Of a DNA stretch of 64,000 bases, positions 25,153 through 33,110 are shown piece by piece. Numbering within the stretch: position 1 is the first letter of the stretch; each line of letters starts with the position of its first letter. The stretch is from the NCBI RefSeq assembly GCF_900156405.1, contig NZ_FTNN01000008.1:169198-233197 (forward strand), in the 5' to 3' direction. Position numbers and translations under genes: made by a program. The stretch comes from Shewanella morhuae. Its GTDB lineage: Bacteria > Pseudomonadota > Gammaproteobacteria > Enterobacterales > Shewanellaceae. The notes beneath the pieces were generated by a model. It ran no database searches. It saw nothing but the letters and a program-made list of their open reading frames with translations, and was not told the DNA's origin.

Positions 25153-25962
25153 GTGATTTGGGTAAACGGCGTAGCGCAGGCGAATATCGATCCTACCGAT
25201 CGAGGCATTGCCTACGGTGATGGCCTGTTTGCGACCATGCGAACCGGCGCTGAGGGGGTTTTATTTTTTGAAACCCATCAAGCTCGTTTAACTGCAGGCG
25301 CCGCAAGACTTGGATTTCAATGGCAAATGAGTGAAGCATTGCAACAACAGCTTCAGGCTTTAGCCATTGAGTATCCACAGCATTGTATTAAGTTAATCGT
25401 TACCCGTGGTGTTGGTGGCCGTGGCTACACACCACCAGAAACAGTTAAACCTACTGAAATTGTTTCAGTGCATACTATTCCGAGCCATTATATCCAGTGG
25501 CAACAACGGGGTATTTGCCTTAAAACCTCGTCGATACGCTTAGGTTTGCAGCCTTTATTGGCTGGAGTAAAGCACTTAAATCGACTCGAGCAGGTGTTGA
25601 TAAAATCTCATCCGCTACCGCAGGGCTTTGACGACTGGCTAGTGACTGATATTGAAGATAATGTGATTGAGTCTTCAATGGCGAATGTATTTTTTATCAA
25701 AGGTAATTGCGTATTTACTCCTTCATTAGCGCTGTGTGGCGTGGCGGGCGTGATGCGTGAGCAGGTTATGCTCGCCTTGCTTGAACAGAACATCAATATT
25801 GAATGTTTGCCCGTTGGCGCCGAGCGTTTAATCGAATTTGACTCAGCGTTTATCACTAACAGCATTTTAGGCATAGTGGATGTGCTAGCGATTGATTCGC
25901 TCACATTCACTCGTACTCCTATTACTGCGCAACTTAGACAGACACTTTCACTTATCCTATGA
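25153..25962 (+). CDS. pabC: Aminodeoxychorismate lyase
   Basis: PabC releases pyruvate from 4-amino-4-deoxychorismate to give p-aminobenzoate for folate synthesis. It is a fold-type IV PLP enzyme of 269 aa: DRGIAYGDGLFATMRTG near the start, the cofactor lysine in LAGVKHLNRLEQVL near residue 140, and DNVIESSMANVF binding the phosphate. The start is GTG at 25153, five bases after dcd. The 3' end overlaps mltG by four bases (ATGA), which points to coupled translation. The pabC-mltG-tmk-holB order matches E. coli. Confidence 0.96.
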   Translation: MIWVNGVAQANIDPTDRGIAYGDGLFATMRTGAEGVLFFETHQARLTAGAARLGFQWQMSEALQQQLQALAIEYPQHCIKLIVTRGVGGRGYTPPETVKPTEIVSVHTIPSHYIQWQQRGICLKTSSIRLGLQPLLAGVKHLNRLEQVLIKSHPLPQGFDDWLVTDIEDNVIESSMANVFFIKGNCVFTPSLALCGVAGVMREQVMLALLEQNINIECLPVGAERLIEFDSAFITNSILGIVDVLAIDSLTFTRTPITAQLRQTLSLIL

Positions 25963-26996
25963 AAAAAATCATTATTATTGCCAGTTCAACCCTGTTGACC
26001 TTGCTGACGTTAGCCTGTGTGGGAGCTTTTTGGGGCTATCAAACAGTGATTGAATACAGCCAAACACCGCTAAGTTTAAGTGAGCCTAGAGAGTTGACTG
26101 TTGCCCGCGGTACCAGTGTGAATCAATTGGCACAACAACTCGCTGATGACGGCGTGATCCAAGATACTTGGAAACTCAAATGGTTACTAAAGTTTCGCCC
26201 TGAGCTGGCGAATATTCGTAGCGGGCTTTACGAAATGTCACCATTACAAACCGTTACTGATTTACTTAATGATTTGATTGTCGGCAAGGTTAAAACCTTC
26301 AGTTTAACCTTAGTTGAAGGGAAAACTATCGCTGAGTGGGAACAACAATTAGCCAGTGCTCCGCATTTAAAAATGTCGCCAGAGGTCTTTGTGGCGGTAT
26401 TGATGGAGCAGGGTGATGACTCCGCGTTGCCCGAAGGTAAATTTTTCCCCGACACTTACCATTATACTGCTGAGGCAGATGTTAAAGTCCTACTGACTCA
26501 AAGTTATAAAATGATGGAGCAGGAGCTTGCCAAAGCGTGGGCAGAACGAGCGCCCAATTTACCGTTAAAATCACCCTACGAAATGTTAATTTTGGCATCG
26601 ATAGTTGAAAAAGAAACTGGTCAGGCCCATGAACGGGAGCAAATAGCGGGAGTATTTGTTAATCGTCTTAATCAAGGCATGCGCCTACAAACCGATCCGA
26701 CTGTAATTTACGGTATGGGTGAGCGCTATAAGGGTAATATTACCCGTAAAGATTTAGTCGAAGAAACGCCGTTTAATACTTATCGTATCTTTGGATTACC
26801 ACCGACCCCGATTGCAGCGCCGAGTAAAGCGTCACTAGCTGCAGTGTCTAAACCTGCCAGCGTGAGTTATCTTTATTTTGTATCGCGCAACGATGGCACC
26901 CATGTGTTTTCCAGTACGCTTGAAGAACACAATAATGCCGTTGATATATACCAGCGCAAGAAAAAACCAGTAGCGCCAGTAAAGTCACCTAAGTAA
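25959..26996 (+). CDS. mltG: Endolytic murein transglycosylase MltG
   Basis: MltG cuts nascent peptidoglycan strands in the inner membrane and so ends glycan chains. The 345-aa protein has one N-terminal membrane helix (about 4-27), a LysM-like segment (ELTVARGTSVNQLAQQLADD), and the YceG catalytic domain with the active-site Glu in ASIVEKETGQAHER near residue 217. The later segments NRLNQGMRLQTDPTVIYG and GLPPTPIAAPSKASL are also typical. ATG start overlapping the pabC stop; tmk begins 15 bp after its end. Confidence 0.97.
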   Translation: MKKIIIIASSTLLTLLTLACVGAFWGYQTVIEYSQTPLSLSEPRELTVARGTSVNQLAQQLADDGVIQDTWKLKWLLKFRPELANIRSGLYEMSPLQTVTDLLNDLIVGKVKTFSLTLVEGKTIAEWEQQLASAPHLKMSPEVFVAVLMEQGDDSALPEGKFFPDTYHYTAEADVKVLLTQSYKMMEQELAKAWAERAPNLPLKSPYEMLILASIVEKETGQAHEREQIAGVFVNRLNQGMRLQTDPTVIYGMGERYKGNITRKDLVEETPFNTYRIFGLPPTPIAAPSKASLAAVSKPASVSYLYFVSRNDGTHVFSSTLEEHNNAVDIYQRKKKPVAPVKSPK

Positions 26997-27011
26997 AAAC
27001 AGAGAAATCCC

Positions 27012-27638
27012 ATGTCAGTTCATGCAAAGTTTATTGTTATTGAGGGGTTAGAAGGTGCGGGTAAGTCGAGCGCCATTGCCCTCATTCGTGATTTTATTGA
27101 AAAACATAGCGGTCAGGCGCCAACTTGTACCCGCGAACCAGGCGGTACGCCGCTCGCTGAACGCATCCGCGATTTAGTCAAAATAGCCGATGCTAGCGAT
27201 CCACTATGTGATGAGGCCGAGTGTTTATTGATTTATGCCGCTAGAGCACAGTTGATTGCTAATGTGATTAAACCTGCGCTCGCGCAAGGACTGTGGGTGT
27301 TGGGCGATCGGCATAATTTATCGTCACTGGCCTATCAAGGTGGTGGCAGGGGCTTAATGCCGTTAGTGGAGGCGGTGAGCCATGCCACGTTAAAAGGATT
27401 TAAACCTGATTTGACTTTGTACCTAGATTTAGATCCTAAGCTTGGGCTCGCACGCGCAGCTAAGCGCGGTGAACTGGATAGAATTGAGCAACAAGCGATT
27501 GATTTTTTCGAGCGGGCTCGTGCCACGTATCTTAAACTTGCCAGCGAAGATGACAGCATTATTGTTATTGATGCGAGTCAAACCATGGCCGAAGTTCATA
27601 AGGATATTTTAGCCGTGCTACAGGCGATGACATGGTAG
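27012..27638 (+). CDS. tmk: Thymidylate kinase
   Basis: Tmk makes dTDP from dTMP. The 208-aa protein has the P-loop [12 protein letters not shown], the DRX motif [17 protein letters not shown] and the segment [16 protein letters not shown]. In the substrate-binding loop the sequence reads [12 protein letters not shown] start. It overlaps holB by seven bases, so the kinase and a DNA polymerase III clamp-loader subunit are made together, as in E. coli. Confidence 0.98.
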   Translation: MSVHAKFIVIEGLEGAGKSSAIALIRDFIEKHSGQAPTCTREPGGTPLAERIRDLVKIADASDPLCDEAECLLIYAARAQLIANVIKPALAQGLWVLGDRHNLSSLAYQGGGRGLMPLVEAVSHATLKGFKPDLTLYLDLDPKLGLARAAKRGELDRIEQQAIDFFERARATYLKLASEDDSIIVIDASQTMAEVHKDILAVLQAMTW

Positions 27639-28585
27639 CCGAGTTAGCATATACGGCTGAGCAATTGCCTTGGCTTGAAACGCCAAGGCAAGCATTTTTA
27701 GCGCAATTAATCGGACAAAAAATCCCCCATGCTCAGCTCGTCGGTATTGATTCTGCCTATGGCGGCGAATTACTGGCTATTTTTATGGCGCGTGCGGCCA
27801 TGTGTGTGCAACCCACGCGAGTAGGAGCCTGCGGTTTTTGTAAGTCTTGCCAGCTGTTTGATGCGGGTAATCATCCCGATTTTTACCATATTGCCGCTGA
27901 TGGTAATCAAATTAAGGTCGATCAAATTCGTGAACTGTGCACTCGCCTAACCGCCACTGCACAGCAAAATGGCCGACGTGTCGCTGTTATTCATCATAGT
28001 GAGCGACTTAACTCCGCCGCTGCCAATGCGCTACTTAAAACCCTTGAAGAACCCGGTAAAGACACTTTACTCATATTGCAATCAGATACGCCTGCACGTT
28101 TGATGGCGACTGTCAGCAGCCGCTGTCAGCGGATTCCTTTTGTGGTACCGAACAGAGAAACGATTAAAAATTGGTTAGCGCAACAGTGCGCCATCCAAGA
28201 AGATGTGACTTGGTGCCTTAGCGTAGTGGGTGGGCCATTAAAGCTGGCAGAGAGTTTGCTAACTAACGACGTGCAGCAAAGTCGCTATCAATCTTTGCTA
28301 CAGTTTCGCAAAGATTGGGCTCAAAGTTTGTCGTCGGGTCATCTGTGTGCTAGTTTGTTAATAATAAGTGAACAACAAATAATTGATGCTCTTAAGGTTT
28401 TATACTTACTGATGCGACAAGTTTTATTAAAAAACAGCCATCAAGATGCGTTTATCCAAGCGCAGATCGGGAACTTGGCGGCGAAGATCATGGGAATGTG
28501 TCATAGTTTGAGTACAATGCCGAGCGTCAATTATCTGGCCTTGTGTCAAAGTTATGTCTTAGAATATAGAGAGATAATAAAATAA
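27632..28585 (+). CDS. holB: DNA polymerase III delta-prime subunit
   Basis: HolB (delta-prime) is a clamp-loader subunit. The 317-aa protein has the AAA+ like domain with the zinc module (C-x8[10 protein letters not shown]), the segment [20 protein letters not shown] and the SRC motif in SSRCQRIPF. As expected for delta-prime, the P-loop is degenerate. ATG start inside the last codons of tmk. The pilZ gene follows after ten bases, the arrangement seen in Pseudomonas (holB-pilZ-tatD). Confidence 0.95.
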   Translation: MVAELAYTAEQLPWLETPRQAFLAQLIGQKIPHAQLVGIDSAYGGELLAIFMARAAMCVQPTRVGACGFCKSCQLFDAGNHPDFYHIAADGNQIKVDQIRELCTRLTATAQQNGRRVAVIHHSERLNSAAANALLKTLEEPGKDTLLILQSDTPARLMATVSSRCQRIPFVVPNRETIKNWLAQQCAIQEDVTWCLSVVGGPLKLAESLLTNDVQQSRYQSLLQFRKDWAQSLSSGHLCASLLIISEQQIIDALKVLYLLMRQVLLKNSHQDAFIQAQIGNLAAKIMGMCHSLSTMPSVNYLALCQSYVLEYREIIK

Positions 28586-28595
28586 GAAATATACC

Positions 28596-28922
28596 ATGGT
28601 AGATCTCGTCGTTAATTTTGATACCTTACATCAGCTATACCGCGCCTATATGCCGTTTATTAAGCCGGCAGGATTGTTCATTGCAACCAGTGAAAGCCAT
28701 TATCTCGGTCAGCCACTGACGATTTCATATCGTTTGCCGGGCGCAACACTCATGAATGAATTTCGCGGTATCGTGGTCTGGATAAATCCTTTAGGCGCTT
28801 CTGGCGGCCGTCCTGTGGGCATTGGTATTAAAATAGTATCTGAGCCCGATAGTCATAAACATCATATCGAAAAGTTACTTTCCCGTGAACTCGCATCTGG
28901 CGATTTAACCTGCACTATGTAG
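28596..28922 (+). CDS. pilZ: PilZ-type protein, non-canonical
   Basis: A 108-aa PilZ domain protein resembling the original type IV pilus assembly factor PilZ, including the stretch AYMPFIKPAGLFIATSESH. The RxxxR and D/N-x-S-x-x-G motifs that bind cyclic di-GMP are not visible, as is true of founding PilZ proteins, so it is probably a pilus-assembly partner (PilB/FimX type interaction by family) and not a c-di-GMP receptor. Its place between holB and the tatD-type gene supports the name. ATG at 28596; Shine-Dalgarno weak. Confidence 0.85.
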   Translation: MVDLVVNFDTLHQLYRAYMPFIKPAGLFIATSESHYLGQPLTISYRLPGATLMNEFRGIVVWINPLGASGGRPVGIGIKIVSEPDSHKHHIEKLLSRELASGDLTCTM

Positions 28923-29047
28923 GTCTATAACTCATTTGTTAACGCTTACTCGCGGTCAAAACCTGTTGTTAATGTCTATGGAATTTGACCTCGATCCTTT
29001 GGCTGGGTATCCTTGTCGTCCTTTTATTACTCTGCTTGGAAATCTCT

Positions 29048-29836
29048 GTGCTTATTGATTCACACTGTCATCTTGATCGCCTCAAAGCGGCGCCAGATCA
29101 ACAAACCTTAGAAAATATTCTTGCTAGTGCTAAAGCTCGTGGCGTCGATTATATGTTGTGCGTCAATGTGCGTCAGCAAGGATTTGAGTCGATGCGAGAT
29201 AAGGTGGCAGCCTTTGAACAGGTATTTTTATCATCGGGTGTGCATCCTTTAGATGTGAAAGAAGGGCTCGATGTTGAGCAAATTCGTCGCTTCGCTACTG
29301 ATCCTAAAGTGGTTGCGATTGGTGAAACTGGCTTAGATTATTTTTATGCTGATGATACAAAATTACTGCAACAACAATGTTTTGAACAACAAATAGCCCT
29401 AGCAGTAGAAGTAAATAAACCTTTGATTGTGCATACCCGTGATGCACGTGAAGACACCATCAATATGTTAAAGCAGGGCAACGCAGATAAAGTTGGCGGT
29501 GTGTTGCATTGCTTTACTGAAAACTGGGAAATGGCGAAAGCGGCGATTGATTTGGGCTTTTATATTTCAGTGTCAGGCATAGTCACCTTTAAAAATGCTG
29601 GTGAACTGCGTACCGTGATTCGTAAAGTGCCTCAGGATCGCCTGCTAGTTGAAACGGATTCCCCCTATTTGGCACCTATTCCGCACCGTGGACAAGAGAA
29701 CCAGCCTGCCTATGTGCGTGATGTCGCGGAGTTCGTAGCCGAGCTTAGAGGTGAGCGTTACGAAGAGCTAGCAGAGTACACCAGCAATAACTTCTTTAAT
29801 TTATTCAAAGATGCGGCGCGTTTGGTTGGCCGATAG
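29048..29836 (+). CDS. TatD-family metal-dependent hydrolase (YcfH type)
   Basis: A 262-aa TatD-family hydrolase, probably a DNase or related phosphoesterase with a TIM barrel and two metals. Visible ligands are H6-x-H8 (IDSHCHLDRL), the Glu of GETGLDYFYAD, His of LIVHTRDA, His of GVLHCFTE and the Asp of VETDSPYLAP. The GTG at 29048 is preferred because the family starts with this LIDSHCH segment. The frame is open further upstream to a TTG at 28985, which would add a very hydrophobic 21-residue leader unlike this cytosolic family. Last gene of the co-directional run; matches E. coli ycfH after holB. Confidence 0.92.
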   Translation: MLIDSHCHLDRLKAAPDQQTLENILASAKARGVDYMLCVNVRQQGFESMRDKVAAFEQVFLSSGVHPLDVKEGLDVEQIRRFATDPKVVAIGETGLDYFYADDTKLLQQQCFEQQIALAVEVNKPLIVHTRDAREDTINMLKQGNADKVGGVLHCFTENWEMAKAAIDLGFYISVSGIVTFKNAGELRTVIRKVPQDRLLVETDSPYLAPIPHRGQENQPAYVRDVAEFVAELRGERYEELAEYTSNNFFNLFKDAARLVGR

Positions 29837-29888
29837 TAGTGTGCTTTACCCAAGGCGATATGTTGGCGTGTTTGCCCTATACAGGTAT

Positions 29889-29925
29889 AAAAAAAGGCCC
29901 AAAACGATTAAAGCTGTTTGGGCCT
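29889..29925 (-). terminator. Minus-strand terminator, probably rsmF
   Basis: A stem AGGCCCAAAAC / GTTTGGGCCT, 10 bp with one bulged A and a 10-base loop, is followed on the minus strand by seven T residues. It lies about 150 bp past the rsmF stop and also between the convergent tatD-type gene and rsmF; on the plus strand there is no T run. Confidence 0.75.
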
Positions 29926-30073
29926 AGGGGAATGGCTCATTGAAGAGCCGTGCGCTACAGATGAAAGCGCCATACAGCACGCTTTACAATAGATTCAGTG
30001 TAGCTGAGTTTTTATCCTCGAGTTTTTTATCCTTCCCCTTTTTTAGGTTATTTATCGCTAAAAAACAGCGATA

Positions 30074-31519
30074 CTATAACGATTTTATCTGTTCTGGCAG
30101 CAGTAACACTTTATCTTTTACTAAGTCTCTGGGCAGGTTGTTTTTTAATTTATTGCCTAAGTGTTTCGCCATGCCTAATGGGGCGCCGCCATAACAAACA
30201 ATCACTTCACCTTGGGCTTTTACTGCTGTATTTAAAGGAATATCTCGTCCCATTAAATACTCTTTGGCTTCAACATCATTTACATCAACCGTTTTTGCCG
30301 CTGGGCTAAGCTGCTTTCCCGCTAATGCAATAATTGCTTCATGGCGCACTTTAAAGCCGTGCTTACTGTTATCGGCGAGTTTAATACCAATACGCTGAAA
30401 TCGCATACGACCGATAAAGTTGTTGAACACGTGCGGAAATAACCAAAATTCGTCATCGCGAATCATAATGAGTTCGTCCGGCAAGTTTATGCCTAAATCT
30501 TGCTGAAAATACTCTTTAATTCCTTGAGCTTGTTTTGCTGAAGCGGGCGTAAAAGGAAAGTTTTTTTGCTGTTTAGGCTCGGGCAGTAAACGCGGCACTG
30601 AGGCGGTTTTGGTTAATTTTGCGACGAAAAAACCTTCACTGTCGTAAATCTGTGGCCAGACATGTAAGAAACCTTCAGCAGTTGTGGCCTTTTCTGCACC
30701 ATCAAATAAATCATGTAAGGATTCAAATTGCACGGCATCGCCGTAGGCTTGTTTTAAATACTCACATACGCCTTGGTTTTCGAGGCGATTTAAGGTGCAG
30801 GTCGAGTAAACTAAACTGCCGCCGGGTTTCAGGGCGAGAAAAGCGGATTCTATTAAGGCTTTTTGAGTTTCGCTAATCGCCACCACATCGTCTAGGCTCC
30901 AATGCTTTAGCGCATCGACGTCTTTACGCACTGTGCCTTCGCCGCCACATGGCGCATCGATGAGCACAGCATCAAAACTTTCATACAAGTATTCACCAAA
31001 CACACGGCCATCAAAATGGGTCAGTGCGCAGTGGCTTGCGCCCATACGCAGTACGTTGGCGTGTAAGACTTTCACGCGGCTTGCCGAATACTCATTGGCC
31101 ACCAATAAACCTTGGTTTTGCATTAGTGCAGCCATTTGAGTGGTTTTTGAACCTGGCGCTGATGCGAGATCGAGTACGCATTGCCAATTTGCATTGTGTG
31201 TAAAAAGTGCTGTTGGCGGCAACATAGAGCTGGCTTCTTGAATGTAGAATAAGCCCTGAATATGCTCTAAAGCATTGCCGAGTTGTTCTTCTTCGTCGTA
31301 GCTTATCCAAAAACCATCAGCGCACCAAGGAATCGACTCGAACCTCCAACCCTTAGGCTGCATCAGCGTTTTAAAATCGTCACTGCTGATTTTTAAGGTA
31401 TTAACTCGAATGGAGCGTCTAAGCGGCCTGTCGCAGGCGGCAATAAACTCGTCCATGGATAAATGGGCGGGGAGTTCTTGGGTGATTGTGTTGATAAAAT
31501 TTTGATTTAATTGAACCAT
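30074..31519 (-). CDS. rsmF: 16S rRNA (cytosine-1407-C5) methyltransferase
   Basis: RsmF (YebU) methylates C1407 of 16S rRNA using S-adenosylmethionine. Starting at the ATG at 31519 the protein has 481 aa, like E. coli (479), and aligns from its N-terminus (SMDEFIAACDRPLRRSIRVN). It has the SAM motif DLASAPGSKTTQMAALM, the cysteine of DAPCGGEGTVRKD and the nucleophile in YSTCTLNRLENQ, then a C-terminal PUA-like part (PLGMAKHLGNKLKNNLPRDL). The frame is open 50 codons further up to 31669, but that extension has no family match. Its neighbour letB is the same as in E. coli. Confidence 0.95.
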   Translation of the reverse strand: MVQLNQNFINTITQELPAHLSMDEFIAACDRPLRRSIRVNTLKISSDDFKTLMQPKGWRFESIPWCADGFWISYDEEEQLGNALEHIQGLFYIQEASSMLPPTALFTHNANWQCVLDLASAPGSKTTQMAALMQNQGLLVANEYSASRVKVLHANVLRMGASHCALTHFDGRVFGEYLYESFDAVLIDAPCGGEGTVRKDVDALKHWSLDDVVAISETQKALIESAFLALKPGGSLVYSTCTLNRLENQGVCEYLKQAYGDAVQFESLHDLFDGAEKATTAEGFLHVWPQIYDSEGFFVAKLTKTASVPRLLPEPKQQKNFPFTPASAKQAQGIKEYFQQDLGINLPDELIMIRDDEFWLFPHVFNNFIGRMRFQRIGIKLADNSKHGFKVRHEAIIALAGKQLSPAAKTVDVNDVEAKEYLMGRDIPLNTAVKAQGEVIVCYGGAPLGMAKHLGNKLKNNLPRDLVKDKVLLLPEQIKSL

Positions 31520-31699
31520 TGACGTTATTGGACCATTGATTTCATTGCACGAGAGGGAAATAGACTGTGTTTCAACGGGCGCAAGTATATCATAATCCCT
31601 TATTAGGGCTGAGATTTTCTCCTTTGATACTCTGTGGATGTGGCCACTTAACGCGATAGGCACTGACAATCGTACAGATATTGAATTGAACCACCAAAG

Positions 31700-31719
31700 T
31701 TAACGCACTGCAGCGTTAA
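31700..31719. repeat. Inverted repeat upstream of SpmA/SpmB-like gene
   Basis: A 7-bp inverted repeat TTAACGC / GCGTTAA with a 6-base spacer lies 40 bp before the start at 31760 in the divergent region with rsmF. It could be an operator or a leader hairpin. Confidence 0.4.
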
Positions 31720-31759
31720 GTTTAATAGAATAAAAATAAGTAAAATAAAGGGGATAGGT

Positions 31760-32986
31760 GTGCTAAATCGTGTGTGGTTAGCTTTTTTTATCACGGCACT
31801 GCTCGCAATTGCGGTGCAGTTGTTAAATGGTCACTTTGACGTTTTATCGGTTTCGGTAGCTGCATTATTTGCTAGCGCTAAGCTTGCCGCTGAAATATCC
31901 CTTGGGCTGATTGGCGTACTCTCTCTGTGGATGGGATTGATGCAGGTCGGTGAAAAGGCCGGTGTTGTTGGTGCTATCGCCTTTATGTTTGAGCCATTAC
32001 TGCGCCGTTTGATGCCAGAAGTCCCTAAGGGACATCCTGCCTTTGGCAGCATTACCATGAATTTAACCGCGAATATTTTTGGCTTGGATAATGCAGCCAC
32101 GCCGCTTGGTTTAAGGGCTATGCATGATTTGCAGAGTTTAAATCCATTAAAAACCGTGGCGACCAATGCGCAAATTTTATTCTTAGTACTCAATACTTCC
32201 TCTGTCACTTTAGTGCCAGTAACGGTATTTCTTTACCGCGCCCAGCAAGGTGCTACTGCCCCTGCGGATATTTTTCTGCCGATTTTACTGGCAACCTCAG
32301 CATCAACACTAGCGGGCTTGCTGGTGGTGGCATTAGTGCAGCGGATTTCGCTATTGAATTCGGTCGTGCTCGGTTATGGCGCCTTGATGCTCTCTGGCTT
32401 AGTGGCGAGTGGGTTTTATTTAATGACCTTAAGTGCACAGGCGATAGGCACTGTATCGACAGTAATGGGTAATGGCATTTTACTGTTACTGGTGTTTACC
32501 TTTGTGATTGTTGCTGGTATTCGCAAAGTGGCGGTTTATGATGAGTTTATTGATGGGGCAAAAGCAGGTTTTGCTCAATCAATTCAGCTAATTCCTTATC
32601 TGCTCGCTATGTTATTGGCCATTGGTTTGCTGCGCGCATCTGGCGCTCTGGATTATTTGTTGCAACTGATTGCCACTGGCGTGCGTTTATTAGGTTTCGA
32701 TACTCGTTTTGTCGATGCTATGCCAACTGCACTGATGAAACCTTTTAGTGGCTCAGGCGCCAGAGCTATGATGTTAGAAACCATGGATCACCATGGCGTC
32801 GATTCTTTTGCAGGCCGATTAGCGGCGATTTTTCAGGGCAGTACTGAAACTACTTTTTATGTTTTAGCGGTGTATTTTGGATCTGTGGGTATTCGTCATG
32901 GACGACATGCCTTAGCCTGTGGATTAACCGCCGATTTTGCGGGTATAAGTGCTGCCATCGCTGTCTGTTATTGGTTTTATGGTTAA
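31760..32986 (+). CDS. SpmA/SpmB-like fused nucleoside-recognition (Gate) domain membrane protein
   Basis: A 408-aa polytopic inner-membrane protein. The first half resembles spore maturation protein A (LWMGLMQVGEKAGVVGAIAF, then a typical NLTANIFGLDNAATPLGL). The second half resembles SpmB, with TALMKPFSGSGARAMMLE and an ending rich in glycine and alanine (SVGIRHGRHALACGLTADFAG). In sporulating bacteria these are two proteins; here they are one chain in a non-spore former. Transport of an unknown small solute is possible. GTG start with GGGG six bases upstream. Convergent with letB across a symmetric terminator. Confidence 0.8.
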   Translation: MLNRVWLAFFITALLAIAVQLLNGHFDVLSVSVAALFASAKLAAEISLGLIGVLSLWMGLMQVGEKAGVVGAIAFMFEPLLRRLMPEVPKGHPAFGSITMNLTANIFGLDNAATPLGLRAMHDLQSLNPLKTVATNAQILFLVLNTSSVTLVPVTVFLYRAQQGATAPADIFLPILLATSASTLAGLLVVALVQRISLLNSVVLGYGALMLSGLVASGFYLMTLSAQAIGTVSTVMGNGILLLLVFTFVIVAGIRKVAVYDEFIDGAKAGFAQSIQLIPYLLAMLLAIGLLRASGALDYLLQLIATGVRLLGFDTRFVDAMPTALMKPFSGSGARAMMLETMDHHGVDSFAGRLAAIFQGSTETTFYVLAVYFGSVGIRHGRHALACGLTADFAGISAAIAVCYWFYG

Positions 32987-33055
32987 AAAGCTTAGCGTTT
33001 TAAGATAAGTGCGTTTATGCCATGTATGGTGGAGAAGGGTTGAGATAGTAGTAAT

Positions 33056-33088
33056 AAAAAATCAGGCGCTAATGTGCCTGATTTTTTT
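33056..33088. terminator. Bidirectional terminator
   Basis: A stem AAAAAATCAGGC / GCCTGATTTTTT, 12 bp with an 8-base loop, between the convergent SpmA/SpmB-like gene and letB, with T tracts in both directions. Confidence 0.9.
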
Positions 33089-33110
33089 ATAAAGGTTTAA
33101 CTTGGTACTA

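Noticed and set aside
31520..31669. 50-codon extension of rsmF
   Set aside because: No similarity to the family; E. coli RsmF begins at the position equivalent to 31519.
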